Assembly (NCBI RefSeq): GCF_014650035.1 | Contig: NZ_BMUE01000011.1 | Coordinates: 62,001-126,000, forward strand | Source of the DNA: Streptomyces lucensis JCM 4490 | Lineage (GTDB): Bacteria; Actinomycetota; Actinomycetes; Streptomycetales; Streptomycetaceae | Length of the DNA stretch: 64,000 nucleotides | Direction: 5' to 3' | In this document: positions 23,930 through 31,088 of the stretch, one piece after another | How positions within the stretch are numbered: position 1 is the first letter of the stretch | Layout of the letters: each line of letters starts with the position of its first letter | The notes under the pieces: generated by a model | What the model was told of the DNA's origin: nothing | The model's input: the letters and a program-made list of their open reading frames with translations, nothing else | The model's database searches: none | Made by a program: the position numbers and the translations under genes

Positions 23930-25621
23930 TCAGGAAGGCCGGCCGGGGCCGTAGCGCACGGCCAGCAGGGCCACGTCGTCGTCGTTGTCCGGTGGGCGCG
24001 CCCGCGCCAGCAACTGGTCGGTGAAGTCTTCCAGGGGGCGGTGGGCCAATGCCGCGGCGTGCCGGCGCAGGTGTTCCAGGCCCTCGTCCAGGGTGTGGCC
24101 CGGGGACTCGATGAGGCCGTCCGTGTAGAGGACCAGGGTCGCCTCGGGCGGCAGCTCCGCCGTCGCGTCGGGACGGACCTTCTCGGGCGTGACGCCCAGG
24201 AGGATCCCGTGGCCGTCGGTCAGATAGCGGGCCACGCCCTCCCGGGTGACCAGCAGCGGAGGTGGATGGCCCGCGTTGGTCCAGGACAGCTCGCACTGGC
24301 CGGCGGCGTTCTCACTCATGCGGGCGAAGACCAGCGTGGCCATGGAGACCTCGGTGATGTCCAGCGTCGCCTGGTCGAGCCATTCCACGATCTTGCTCGG
24401 CGGCTTCTGCTGGGACACGGCGTACGCCCGGAGCATGTTGCGCAACTGGGCCATGCCGGCCGCGGCGTCCAGGTCGTGGCCGACGACGTCACCGATGGCG
24501 AGGGCGGTGGCGCCGTCCGTCAGGGTGAACGCGTCGTACCAGTCGCCGCCGACCTCGGAGGCGTCCGGCGCGGGCAGGTAGCGGGCAGTCATGCTGCGGC
24601 CGGGCGTCCGGGGGAGCGTCGGCAGCAGATGGCGCTGCATGGTCTCGGCCACCTGGCGCTGGCGCTGGTAGAGGCGGGCGTTCTCCAGGGCGAGGCTGGC
24701 GCGCCGGGCGATGTCCTCCAGCAGGGCGGTGTCGGTCGCGGTGAAGTGATCGGGCTGGTCGGCGCGGCCGAGGGTGAGCGCACCCATGACGCCGTGCAGG
24801 CTGCGGAGGGGGACGATGACGGCCGAGTGCATGCCGGTCGTCTCGAACAGGCGCCGCTGCTCCACCGCGATGCCGGAGTCGGGCGGGCCCTGGTAGGTCT
24901 CGGGGCCGGCGAAGGAGGACGCGACGCCGCGCAGGGCGCGGGACAGGGGCATCGAGGACTCCTGCGGCACCGGCGGCATGGGCCCCTGGAGATCGTCCCG
25001 GAACAGTACGGTGCCGCCTTCAGCATGGGCGACGGCGAAGCGCGACACTTCGTCCCGCTGGCTGATCAGGTCGATGACGGCCCAGTCGGCGATGCGGGGC
25101 ACCACGAGGGTGATCAGGCGGCGCAGCGCCTCGTGGATGTCCAGGGTGGAGGTGAGCAGGGTGGTCGTCTCGGCGAGCAGAGCCAGCCGTTCCATTTCGG
25201 AGAGCCGTCCGTCGGCCGGTGGCCGCTGGGCGGGACGCCCGGGGCGTCCCGCGGAGTGGAAGAGGACGAGCGTGACTGACGGGCGGACACCGGTGTCGCA
25301 GGGGGTGGCCAGCCAAGCCACCGGCAACAGTGTGCCGTCTCCCCGCTCGAGCCACTCGTCCTCACCCTGCTCCGTGCGTCCGCCGAGGACGCTCTGCCGC
25401 ATCCGGCACTGGGCCCTCGGTACGGGTTCCCCCCAGCCGTTGCGGTGCAGCAGGTCGTGGGCGTCTCGGCCGACCAGATCGGAGGCGGGGCGGTCCAGGA
25501 GTTGTTCGCCGCGCGTGTTGACGGCGACGATCAAGCCCTGATCGTCCGCCAGGAAGGCACCCGTGCCGAGGGCGTCGAGGGCCCTGGCAACTGCTTCGTG
25601 CGGACTTTCCGTGGCCGTCAT
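23930..25621 (-). CDS. PAS-GAF-PP2C (SpoIIE/RsbU-like) sensor phosphatase
   Basis: 563 residues in three parts: an N-terminal PAS domain (about 10-125: ALGTGAFLADDQGLIVAVNT, ASDLVGRDAHDLLHRNG), a GAF domain (about 150-315: LDIHEALRRLITLVVPRIAD to ARRASLALENARLY) and a C-terminal PP2C/SpoIIE domain (about 340-560). The phosphatase motifs are present: EVGGDWYDAF, IGDVVGHDLDAAAGMAQLR, and DDDVALLAVR at the end. Such proteins dephosphorylate STAS anti-anti-sigma factors in response to signals sensed by PAS/GAF. The adjacent GAF/ANTAR and STAS genes suggest a local signalling cluster. No anti-sigma kinase domain is fused. Confidence 0.93.
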   Translation of the reverse strand: MTATESPHEAVARALDALGTGAFLADDQGLIVAVNTRGEQLLDRPASDLVGRDAHDLLHRNGWGEPVPRAQCRMRQSVLGGRTEQGEDEWLERGDGTLLPVAWLATPCDTGVRPSVTLVLFHSAGRPGRPAQRPPADGRLSEMERLALLAETTTLLTSTLDIHEALRRLITLVVPRIADWAVIDLISQRDEVSRFAVAHAEGGTVLFRDDLQGPMPPVPQESSMPLSRALRGVASSFAGPETYQGPPDSGIAVEQRRLFETTGMHSAVIVPLRSLHGVMGALTLGRADQPDHFTATDTALLEDIARRASLALENARLYQRQRQVAETMQRHLLPTLPRTPGRSMTARYLPAPDASEVGGDWYDAFTLTDGATALAIGDVVGHDLDAAAGMAQLRNMLRAYAVSQQKPPSKIVEWLDQATLDITEVSMATLVFARMSENAAGQCELSWTNAGHPPPLLVTREGVARYLTDGHGILLGVTPEKVRPDATAELPPEATLVLYTDGLIESPGHTLDEGLEHLRRHAAALAHRPLEDFTDQLLARARPPDNDDDVALLAVRYGPGRPS

Positions 25622-25746
25622 CGCTGCCTCCCGTCACCGGGGAATCATCGCGCCCCTCCCTCCGGTACGGGTTCCCTTGGGGCAGGGGAACCCACGCGGC
25701 GGGCAGGAGCCACACGATTCCGGCCGCTGAGGTTCGACGCCCGTCG

Positions 25747-26130
25747 TCACAGCGGCCGGATCCGGGCGCGCAAGAGGCAGAACTCGTTGCCCTCCGGGTC
25801 GGCCAGGACGTGCCAGTCCTCCTTGCCGGTCTGGCCCACGTCGGCGGGCCTGGCGCCCAGGGCGAGCAGTCGTCGCAGTTCGGCGTCCTGGTCGCGGTCG
25901 GTGGCGTTGACGTCGATGTGCAGCGGGAGCTTCCCCGGGCGCGGGTCCGTGCCGGGGCTGAGGACCAGGGTCGGCTGCGGGCCGCCGAAGCCGGTGTCGG
26001 GCGGCCCGATCTCGATGCTTCCGTCGTCCTCCCTGCCGAGCTCGACGTAACCGAGGACCCCGCTCCAGAACGCGGCCAGCCGTTCGGGGTCGGCGGCGTC
26101 CAGGACCAACTCGCTGATGCGGCATGCCAT
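25747..26130 (-). CDS. VOC (glyoxalase/bleomycin-resistance) family protein
   Basis: 127 residues with two beta-alpha-beta-beta-beta modules. Module 1 begins ISELVLDAADPERLAAFWSGV and LGYVELG; module 2 contains LPLHIDVNATDRDQDAELRR and ends WHVLADPEGNEFCLL. The DPEGNEFCLL ending is typical of VOC proteins. Potential metal ligands are H91-like (PLHIDV) and E (GNEF), but the activity cannot be predicted. It stands alone, divergent from the GAF/ANTAR operon. Confidence 0.9.
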   Translation of the reverse strand: MACRISELVLDAADPERLAAFWSGVLGYVELGREDDGSIEIGPPDTGFGGPQPTLVLSPGTDPRPGKLPLHIDVNATDRDQDAELRRLLALGARPADVGQTGKEDWHVLADPEGNEFCLLRARIRPL

Positions 26131-26246
26131 GCCCGGAATCGTACGGAGGACCCCCGACGCGCGCAGTTAGATTCCGTGGGCTGGGAACTCGGTGTGGCGA
26201 CGGGATACTGAGAGACCATGACTGCTGATCACGCGTCACGCCGGGG

Positions 26247-27146
26247 GTGATGACCATGCCGCCGGAGGAGCCCCGGCCGCCGGCCGGCGGTGGTGTGCCT
26301 CCCGACGCCGAACCACGGCTGTGGGTCGGTGAGACGCTGGCCGCCGCCGCGCGCGACGCGGGGGATCCGCAGCGGGTCCCGGGCGCACTGTGCGAGGCGT
26401 GCCTGCGGCTGCTGCCGGTCAACGGCTCCTCGGTGTCCATCTCCGGCGGCAAGGGCGTCAGCGTCACCTGGTGTGCCAGCGACCGGGTCGCCGCCCGGCT
26501 GGCCGAGCTGCAGTACACCGTGGGCGACGGCCCCTGCCACACCGCTCTCGACCGGGGCGCCCCCGTCCTCGCGGTCGACCTCAGCCAGGGCGGCGACGCC
26601 CACCGCTGGCCGATCTTCGCGAGCGAGGCCGTGGCCCTCGGCGTCCGCGCCGTGTTCTCCCTGCCGCTCGGCGTCAGCGGCGCCGCGATCGGCACGCTCG
26701 ACCTGTACAGCGAGCGCGTGGGCGGGCTCACGGAGCCTGACATGCGGACCGCCCTGTGGGTGCGGGACGCGGTCACCTACGCGCTGGTCGGCCTCCAGAG
26801 CAGCGACCCCGTCGGCGGGGAGGACGGTGCGGAGGACGGGGTAGCGTCCTGGATGGCGGCCTCCGAGGCCGACCACACCGAGGTCTACCAGGCCGTCGGC
26901 ATGGTGATGGTGCAGCTGGACGTGGACCCCGAGCAGGCGCTGGACCGGATGCGGGGCCGCGCCTACGCCGAGGGCCGCACGGTCAGCCAGCTCGCCCGGG
27001 ACGTCCTGGCCCGCAAGCTCCGCTTCGACGGGGACGCGGACGGCCGGGGCGGCGCCGGCCGCGGTGGTGGGAGCCTCGCCGGGGGGTGGCAGCTCGGAGC
27101 GGGCGGCCGGGACGTCGATGACGAGGGAAGGGACGGTGAACGGTGA
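26247..27146 (+). CDS. GAF-ANTAR domain protein 1
   Basis: 299 residues. A GAF domain (about 28-180: VGETLAAAARDAGDPQRVPG, LQYTVGDGPCHTALDRGAPV, FSLPLGVSGAAIGTLDLYSE) is followed by an ANTAR RNA-binding domain (about 205-265: EVYQAVGMVMVQLDVDPEQA, DRMRGRAYAEGRTVSQLARDV). ANTAR proteins bind paired hexaloop hairpins in nascent RNA to block termination, so this probably controls antitermination in response to a small ligand or redox. The tail after 270 is Gly-rich. The start is uncertain among GTG 26247, ATG 26250 and ATG 26256. It overlaps the next gene by 4 bp (or 1 bp, depending on that start). Confidence 0.9.
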   Translation: MMTMPPEEPRPPAGGGVPPDAEPRLWVGETLAAAARDAGDPQRVPGALCEACLRLLPVNGSSVSISGGKGVSVTWCASDRVAARLAELQYTVGDGPCHTALDRGAPVLAVDLSQGGDAHRWPIFASEAVALGVRAVFSLPLGVSGAAIGTLDLYSERVGGLTEPDMRTALWVRDAVTYALVGLQSSDPVGGEDGAEDGVASWMAASEADHTEVYQAVGMVMVQLDVDPEQALDRMRGRAYAEGRTVSQLARDVLARKLRFDGDADGRGGAGRGGGSLAGGWQLGAGGRDVDDEGRDGER

Positions 27147-27934
27147 TGGGCCGTGAACAGCAGCTCGCGGAGGTGCTCGTCGGGCTGGCCGACTCCCTGG
27201 CCGACGACATCGACCCGGTGGTTCTCGTCGAGCGTCTCGCAGACAGCTGCGTCCGCCTCACCGGCGCGGACGCGGTCGGCGTCATGGTGGCCTCCTCCCG
27301 CGGCGATCTGCGCCCGCTGGCCGTCACGGACGAGCAGGCCGCCTTCCTGGAGTTCTTCCAGCTCCAGGCCGACGAGGGCCCCTGCCTGGACTGCTTCCGC
27401 GAGGGGCGCCGGATCGACGTCCCGGACCTGGAGGGCAGCCGCGACCGGTGGCCCGAGGTCGCCCCGTACGCGATCCGGCACGGCTACGGCTCCCTGCACG
27501 GTCTGCCCCTGCGCGTGCACCGGCAGACCGTCGGTGCGGTCAACCTCCTGCTGCACGGCACGGGCGGCCTGTCCCCGATCGACCTGGAGCTGGCCCAGGC
27601 GCTCGCCGACGTCACCGCCGTCGCCCTGGTCAACTGGAACCCGGAGCCACTGCGGCCGAGCGACGTCAGCAACCGCGTCCAGGCGGCACTCGCCGCCAAG
27701 GCGGCCGTCGACATCGCCACCGGGATGCTCGCGCAGGCCGGGGACCTCACCATGCCCGCGGCCCGCGCCGCCCTGCACGACTACGCCGGCCGTCGTCACC
27801 AGCGCCTCGTCGACGTCGCCCACGCCCTGGTCCGGCGCTCCCTGACCCCGGACGGCGTCCTCCACGCCCACGACGCCCACGACGTCCACGACGTCCACGA
27901 CGCCCACGACGCCCGTGACGTCCACGACGGCTGA
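27143..27934 (+). CDS. GAF-ANTAR domain protein 2 with a His-Asp repeat tail
   Basis: 263 residues; GTG 27143 or ATG 27146 start, overlapping the stop of GAF-ANTAR 1. GAF spans about 5-170 (LADSCVRLTGADAVGVMVAS, LQADEGPCLDCFREGRRIDV) and ANTAR about 175-235 (RVQAALAAKAAVDIATGMLA, AARAALHDYAGRRHQRLVDV). The tail is unusual: seven repeats of His-Asp-Ala/Val/Arg (HAHDAHDVHDVHDAHD...) encoded by 9-bp units, giving a His/Asp-rich metal-binding-like extension. It is translationally coupled to the gene before it; the two probably act as partners or on shared RNA targets. Confidence 0.9.
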   Translation: MMGREQQLAEVLVGLADSLADDIDPVVLVERLADSCVRLTGADAVGVMVASSRGDLRPLAVTDEQAAFLEFFQLQADEGPCLDCFREGRRIDVPDLEGSRDRWPEVAPYAIRHGYGSLHGLPLRVHRQTVGAVNLLLHGTGGLSPIDLELAQALADVTAVALVNWNPEPLRPSDVSNRVQAALAAKAAVDIATGMLAQAGDLTMPAARAALHDYAGRRHQRLVDVAHALVRRSLTPDGVLHAHDAHDVHDVHDAHDARDVHDG

Positions 27935-28067
27935 TGGACGGGCGGGTCCGGCCTCGGCCCGACGCGCCCGTGGACACAGGACTACGCTGAAAAGTGCCGG
28001 GACCGTGTCGCGCCGGGTCCAGTGAGACCCACGCGTCGCGCGGTCTGCCGATCCAGGGAGTCCGGTC

Positions 28068-29279
28068 ATGCGGCACTTCTCCTGTGAGACCGTGGCCGAC
28101 CTGGCCCTCCCCGGGCCGGCCGGGGGCCGGTTGACGCTCCTTGCCCTGCACGGTGTCGTGGACGCCGCGGTCCGTGACGACCTGACCGCAGCGCTCGCCG
28201 TGCCGGGGTCCGCGGAGTTGGTGGTGGACCTGAGCGGGCTGCGCTGGCTGTCACCCGACGGCGCCGGCATCCTGGTCGGCATCGGGGAGACGGGCGCCCG
28301 GCAGGGCCGCGTCCTGCGCCTCGCCGCCTGCCCGCCGCAGGCCGCCGCCGTACTCGCCCGTGCCCGCGCGGGCCGGGCCCCGCCCGAGCAGTACCCGTCG
28401 GTGGCCGACGCGCTCGCCGCGGTGATCGCCGCCGCGGTGGACGCGCCCCCCGGGCCCCTCGCCCCCACCGCCGCCGACAGCGCGACCCGCTACCTGCGCA
28501 CCGACGCCCTGTGGATGCGGCACGCCGTGCGCGGCCGCTCCCTGACCGGCCGGGCGCAGGGGATGCTCATGGAGCGCTACGGCCTCCGCGACCGGGCCGG
28601 TGTCCGCGCCCTGCTCCTTTCCGTCGCCCGCGGCCACGGACTCGGCGCCGTCGAGCTGGCGGCGGCCCTCGCACGGACACCGCCGCCGCGGCCCGGTGAG
28701 GCGTGGTTCCCGGGCCAGGACCACTGCGCCCCGCCCGCCGTCCGCTTCGTCACCGCGCCGTGCGAGCGGCCGCCGTCGTTGCCGGCCTTCCTCGACGCCC
28801 TCCGGGACGCGGTCCGCGGGATCACGCACACGGACATGGTCGACGTGCAGTTGATCGACGTCAGTGACAACACGCTGCGGCTGGAGTCCCACTGCGGGCT
28901 GTCCGCGCAGTTCGTGCGCTTCTTCGCGGTGATCGACGACAGCGGCACCGCCTGCGGTCAGGCGGCCCGCAAGAGCGAACGGGTCGTGGTCGACGACGTG
29001 GCGACGGCCCCCGTCTTCGACGAACCCTCGCGGGCCGTGATGCTCGCGGACCACAGCCGCTCCGTGCAGTGCACGCCCATCCCGGGGCCCGCCGGCCGCC
29101 CGCAGGGCATGTTCTCCACCCACCACTCCCAGCCCGGCCACAGCTACACCGGTGCCGAACTCACCGCTCTGGACACCGTCGCCGAGGAGGCGGGGGAGTG
29201 GCTGGAGTGGCACCGGACGAGCACGCTCCAGGACGCCCTGGAGGACCTGCACCGACGCGCGCTCGCGCAGAGCCCGTGA
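28068..29279 (+). CDS. STAS-ANTAR-GAF domain protein 3
   Basis: 403 residues. The N-terminal part (about 20-105) is a STAS-like domain (LTLLALHGVVDAAVRDDLTA, LVVDLSGLRWLSPDGAGIL, with Ser in LSPDGA at the anti-anti-sigma phosphosite region). A middle segment (about 140-205) resembles ANTAR (MRHAVRGRSLTGRAQGMLME, VRALLLSVARGHGLG). The C-terminal part (about 240-395) is GAF-like (DALRDAVRGITHTDMVDVQL, GTACGQAARKSERVVVDDV). It is the third gene of a same-strand run, 133 bp after the second. It may join partner switching (a target of the PP2C proteins here) with RNA-level control. Confidence 0.8.
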   Translation: MRHFSCETVADLALPGPAGGRLTLLALHGVVDAAVRDDLTAALAVPGSAELVVDLSGLRWLSPDGAGILVGIGETGARQGRVLRLAACPPQAAAVLARARAGRAPPEQYPSVADALAAVIAAAVDAPPGPLAPTAADSATRYLRTDALWMRHAVRGRSLTGRAQGMLMERYGLRDRAGVRALLLSVARGHGLGAVELAAALARTPPPRPGEAWFPGQDHCAPPAVRFVTAPCERPPSLPAFLDALRDAVRGITHTDMVDVQLIDVSDNTLRLESHCGLSAQFVRFFAVIDDSGTACGQAARKSERVVVDDVATAPVFDEPSRAVMLADHSRSVQCTPIPGPAGRPQGMFSTHHSQPGHSYTGAELTALDTVAEEAGEWLEWHRTSTLQDALEDLHRRALAQSP

Positions 29280-29301
29280 CCGGGCGGGTACGGCACGCCG
29301 C

Positions 29302-29550
29302 TCAGACCGCCAGCGGTACCGGATGCACCTCGTCCGCGCGGTGCCCGGCGCGCTCGTGTATGCGCTGGACGGCCTCGGCCGAAGGGGCTTCGGAGAGGCA
29401 GTAGACGATGCCCGAGTCCGGGTCCGCCCAGGCGTTCTCGAAGTGCACGTCCTCTTCCCCTTCGATCGCCAGGTCGGCCCGGTGGGCCTCCATCAGCTGG
29501 TCGGCCGTGATGCCCTTCATCCCGTGGTGGACGTCCATGAACCTGGCCAT
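29302..29550 (-). CDS. SCO4226-family nickel-binding protein
   Basis: 82 residues from ATG 29550 after GGAGGT. It is almost certainly the counterpart of SCO4226 of S. coelicolor, a small ferredoxin-fold-like protein reported to bind nickel: MARFMDVHHGMKGIT, LMEAHRADLAIEGEEDVHFE, IVYCLSEAPSAEAVQRIHER. Potential ligands are the His pair in MDVHHG, H in EAHRAD, H in DVHFE and C in VYCLSE. It acts in the cytoplasm. The neighbouring upstream gene on the same strand is a Cys-rich peptide, which strengthens the metal link. Confidence 0.92.
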   Translation of the reverse strand: MARFMDVHHGMKGITADQLMEAHRADLAIEGEEDVHFENAWADPDSGIVYCLSEAPSAEAVQRIHERAGHRADEVHPVPLAV

Positions 29551-29695
29551 GACTCGCACCTCCGCCTTCTTCTCGGTCTCCTTCCATGCTGCGCCCCGGC
29601 ACCTGCAGGGGCATCCGGATACCGGTACGACGAGGGGCCGGTGCGCGTCAGGTTCACACCGGCCCCTCGCCCGGACAGTCGGAGCAGCCGTACCG

Positions 29696-29851
29696 TCAGC
29701 CGCACTGGCAGGGGCCGCCCGACTGGCACCCGCAGCCGCAACCCGATCCGCAGCCGCACGCGCCGACCAGCGGCAGGCTCCTGATCTCGGCGGGCTGCTC
29801 GGTCTCGCGCTCCTGCGTGGGGTCGGGCGTGGTGCTCGGGGATTCGGCCAT
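29696..29851 (-). CDS. Cys-rich small peptide (possible metal-binding or RiPP-like)
   Basis: 51 residues from ATG 29851 with a strong AGGAGG. The first 30 residues are acidic and Cys-free (MAESPSTTPDPTQERETEQP). The last 21 contain seven Cys at positions 32, 34, 38, 40, 42, 48 and 50 in CxCxxxCxCxC...CxC spacing with Gly between. This resembles metallothionein-like clusters, and also the leader-plus-Cys-rich-core layout of RiPP precursors. No modifying enzyme is adjacent. Being 145 bp upstream of a nickel-binding-protein gene on the same strand favours a metal-storage role; that is inference. Confidence 0.75.
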   Translation of the reverse strand: MAESPSTTPDPTQERETEQPAEIRSLPLVGACGCGSGCGCGCQSGGPCQCG

Positions 29852-30000
29852 GGGACCCTCCTGGACGCTGGGGCGGGGATGCCCTCGCCCATTGCATGCC
29901 CGTTCCCGTGGGCGCATCAACGGCGCACGGAGGCGCCCACGGAACCCGCTCGGCCCCCCCCCGGGCGCCGGGTGCCGCGCCACCCCCGAGGCTCAAGCCT

Positions 30001-30130
30001 CAGCCACCCGGCTCCAGCCACCCGAGCTCAGGCATCAGGGCCTCAGGCACCCGGCTCCAGCCACCCGGGCTCAGGCATCAGGGCCTCAGCCACCCGACCC
30101 CGGCCACCCGGGCCTCAGCCCCAGCGCTCC
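30001..30130. repeat. 43-bp tandem repeat near the 3' end of phoU
   Basis: Two near-identical 43-bp copies (30001-30043, 30044-30086) starting CAGSCACCCGGCTCCAGCCA and a third degenerate copy to about 30130. It occupies the 260-bp gap between the Cys-rich peptide gene start region and the phoU stop (30152). No gene is visible in the gap. Confidence 0.85.
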
Positions 30131-30151
30131 AGCCCCGAGCCCCGGCAGGGC

Positions 30152-30841
30152 CTACGCGCCCTCCACTCCCGTCACCGGCTGGATGTCCTGCTGCAGCTCG
30201 TCCGCGTGTTCTCCCGTGACCAGGTAGACGACGCGCTTGGCGACGGCCACGGCGTGGTCGGCGTACCGCTCGTAGTAACGGCCGAGCAGGGTCACGTCCA
30301 CGGCGGTCTCGATGCCGTGCTTCCAGCGCTCGTCGATCAGGTGCTGGAAGAGGGTGCGGTGGAGCAGGTCCATCTCGTCGTCGTCCTGCTCCAGCTGGAG
30401 CGCGAGGTCGACGTCCTTGGTGATGATCACCTCGGCGGCCTTGGCCATCAGGCGCTGGGCGAGCTGGCCCATCTCCAGGATGGTGGCGTGCAGGTCCTGT
30501 GGGACCGCCCGCTCCGGGAAGCGCAGCCGGGCCAGCTTCGCCACGTGCTGGGCGAGGTCGCCGGAGCGCTCCAGGTCGGCGGACATCCGCAGCGACGTGA
30601 CGACGATGCGCAGGTCCGTCGCCACCGGCTGCTGCCGGGCGAGCAGGGCTATGGCCCGCGCCTCCAGGTCGTGCTGCAGCTCGTCGACCTTCTGGTCGGC
30701 CTCGATCACGCTCTCGGCCAGCTTGAGGTCGGCGTCGAGGATGGCGGTCGTGGCGCGCCCGATCGCCGACCCGACCAGCCGGGCCATCTCCACCAGTCCG
30801 TCGCCGATCGAGTCCAGTTCCTCGTGGTACGCGTCCCGCAT
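30152..30841 (-). CDS. phoU: Phosphate signalling protein PhoU
   Basis: 229 residues forming two three-helix bundles. Each has the acidic metal-binding E/DxxxD motif: EADQKVDELQHDLE (about 48-61) in repeat 1 and ELEQDDDEMDLLHR-like LEQDDDEMDLLHR (about 148-160) in repeat 2. PhoU links the Pst transporter and PhoR and lowers Pho signalling under phosphate excess. It is divergent from phoR-phoP, with a PHO box in the intergenic region oriented toward phoU. The ATG at 30841 follows GGAGAGGGAAC. Confidence 0.96.
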   Translation of the reverse strand: MRDAYHEELDSIGDGLVEMARLVGSAIGRATTAILDADLKLAESVIEADQKVDELQHDLEARAIALLARQQPVATDLRIVVTSLRMSADLERSGDLAQHVAKLARLRFPERAVPQDLHATILEMGQLAQRLMAKAAEVIITKDVDLALQLEQDDDEMDLLHRTLFQHLIDERWKHGIETAVDVTLLGRYYERYADHAVAVAKRVVYLVTGEHADELQQDIQPVTGVEGA

Positions 30842-30982
30842 CAGGTTCCCTCTCCTACGTGTGTTCCGGGGCCGCGGGGACCGTGACGCCTCGCGCCCGC
30901 GTCCGTGGCGACACCGGCGGTGCGAACCCCCCACGATCCCCACGCTCCCACGTTCTGCCCCGTACGCGTCTGTTTCCGCCAC

Positions 30983-31015
30983 CCCAAATGAACCACCACT
31001 GGCTCCAAGGTGAAC
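30983..31015 (-). promoter_or_regulatory. PHO box (PhoP binding site) between phoU and phoR
   Basis: Read on the minus strand the site is three 11-nt units: GTTCACCTTGG (31005-31015), AGCCAGTGGTG (30994-31004) and GTTCATTTGGG (30983-30993). The two outer units match the Streptomyces PHO-box consensus GTTCACC-type direct repeat; the middle unit is degenerate. It should let PhoP activate phoU and autoregulate phoRP. Confidence 0.85.
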
Positions 31016-31088
31016 TCTGGGCGACGAGTGTTCGAGGTCGCACCTCGACGGCTGTGGTCACGTCGCGCGCCATGCCTAACCTTGAGGC

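Noticed and set aside
24000..25279. A long plus-strand frame over the PAS-GAF-PP2C gene
   Set aside because: Antisense frame of a clearly conserved multidomain gene, with no domain or start signal of its own.
30001..30130. 43-bp direct repeats considered as a CRISPR array
   Set aside because: Copies are head to tail without unique spacers and no cas genes are present.
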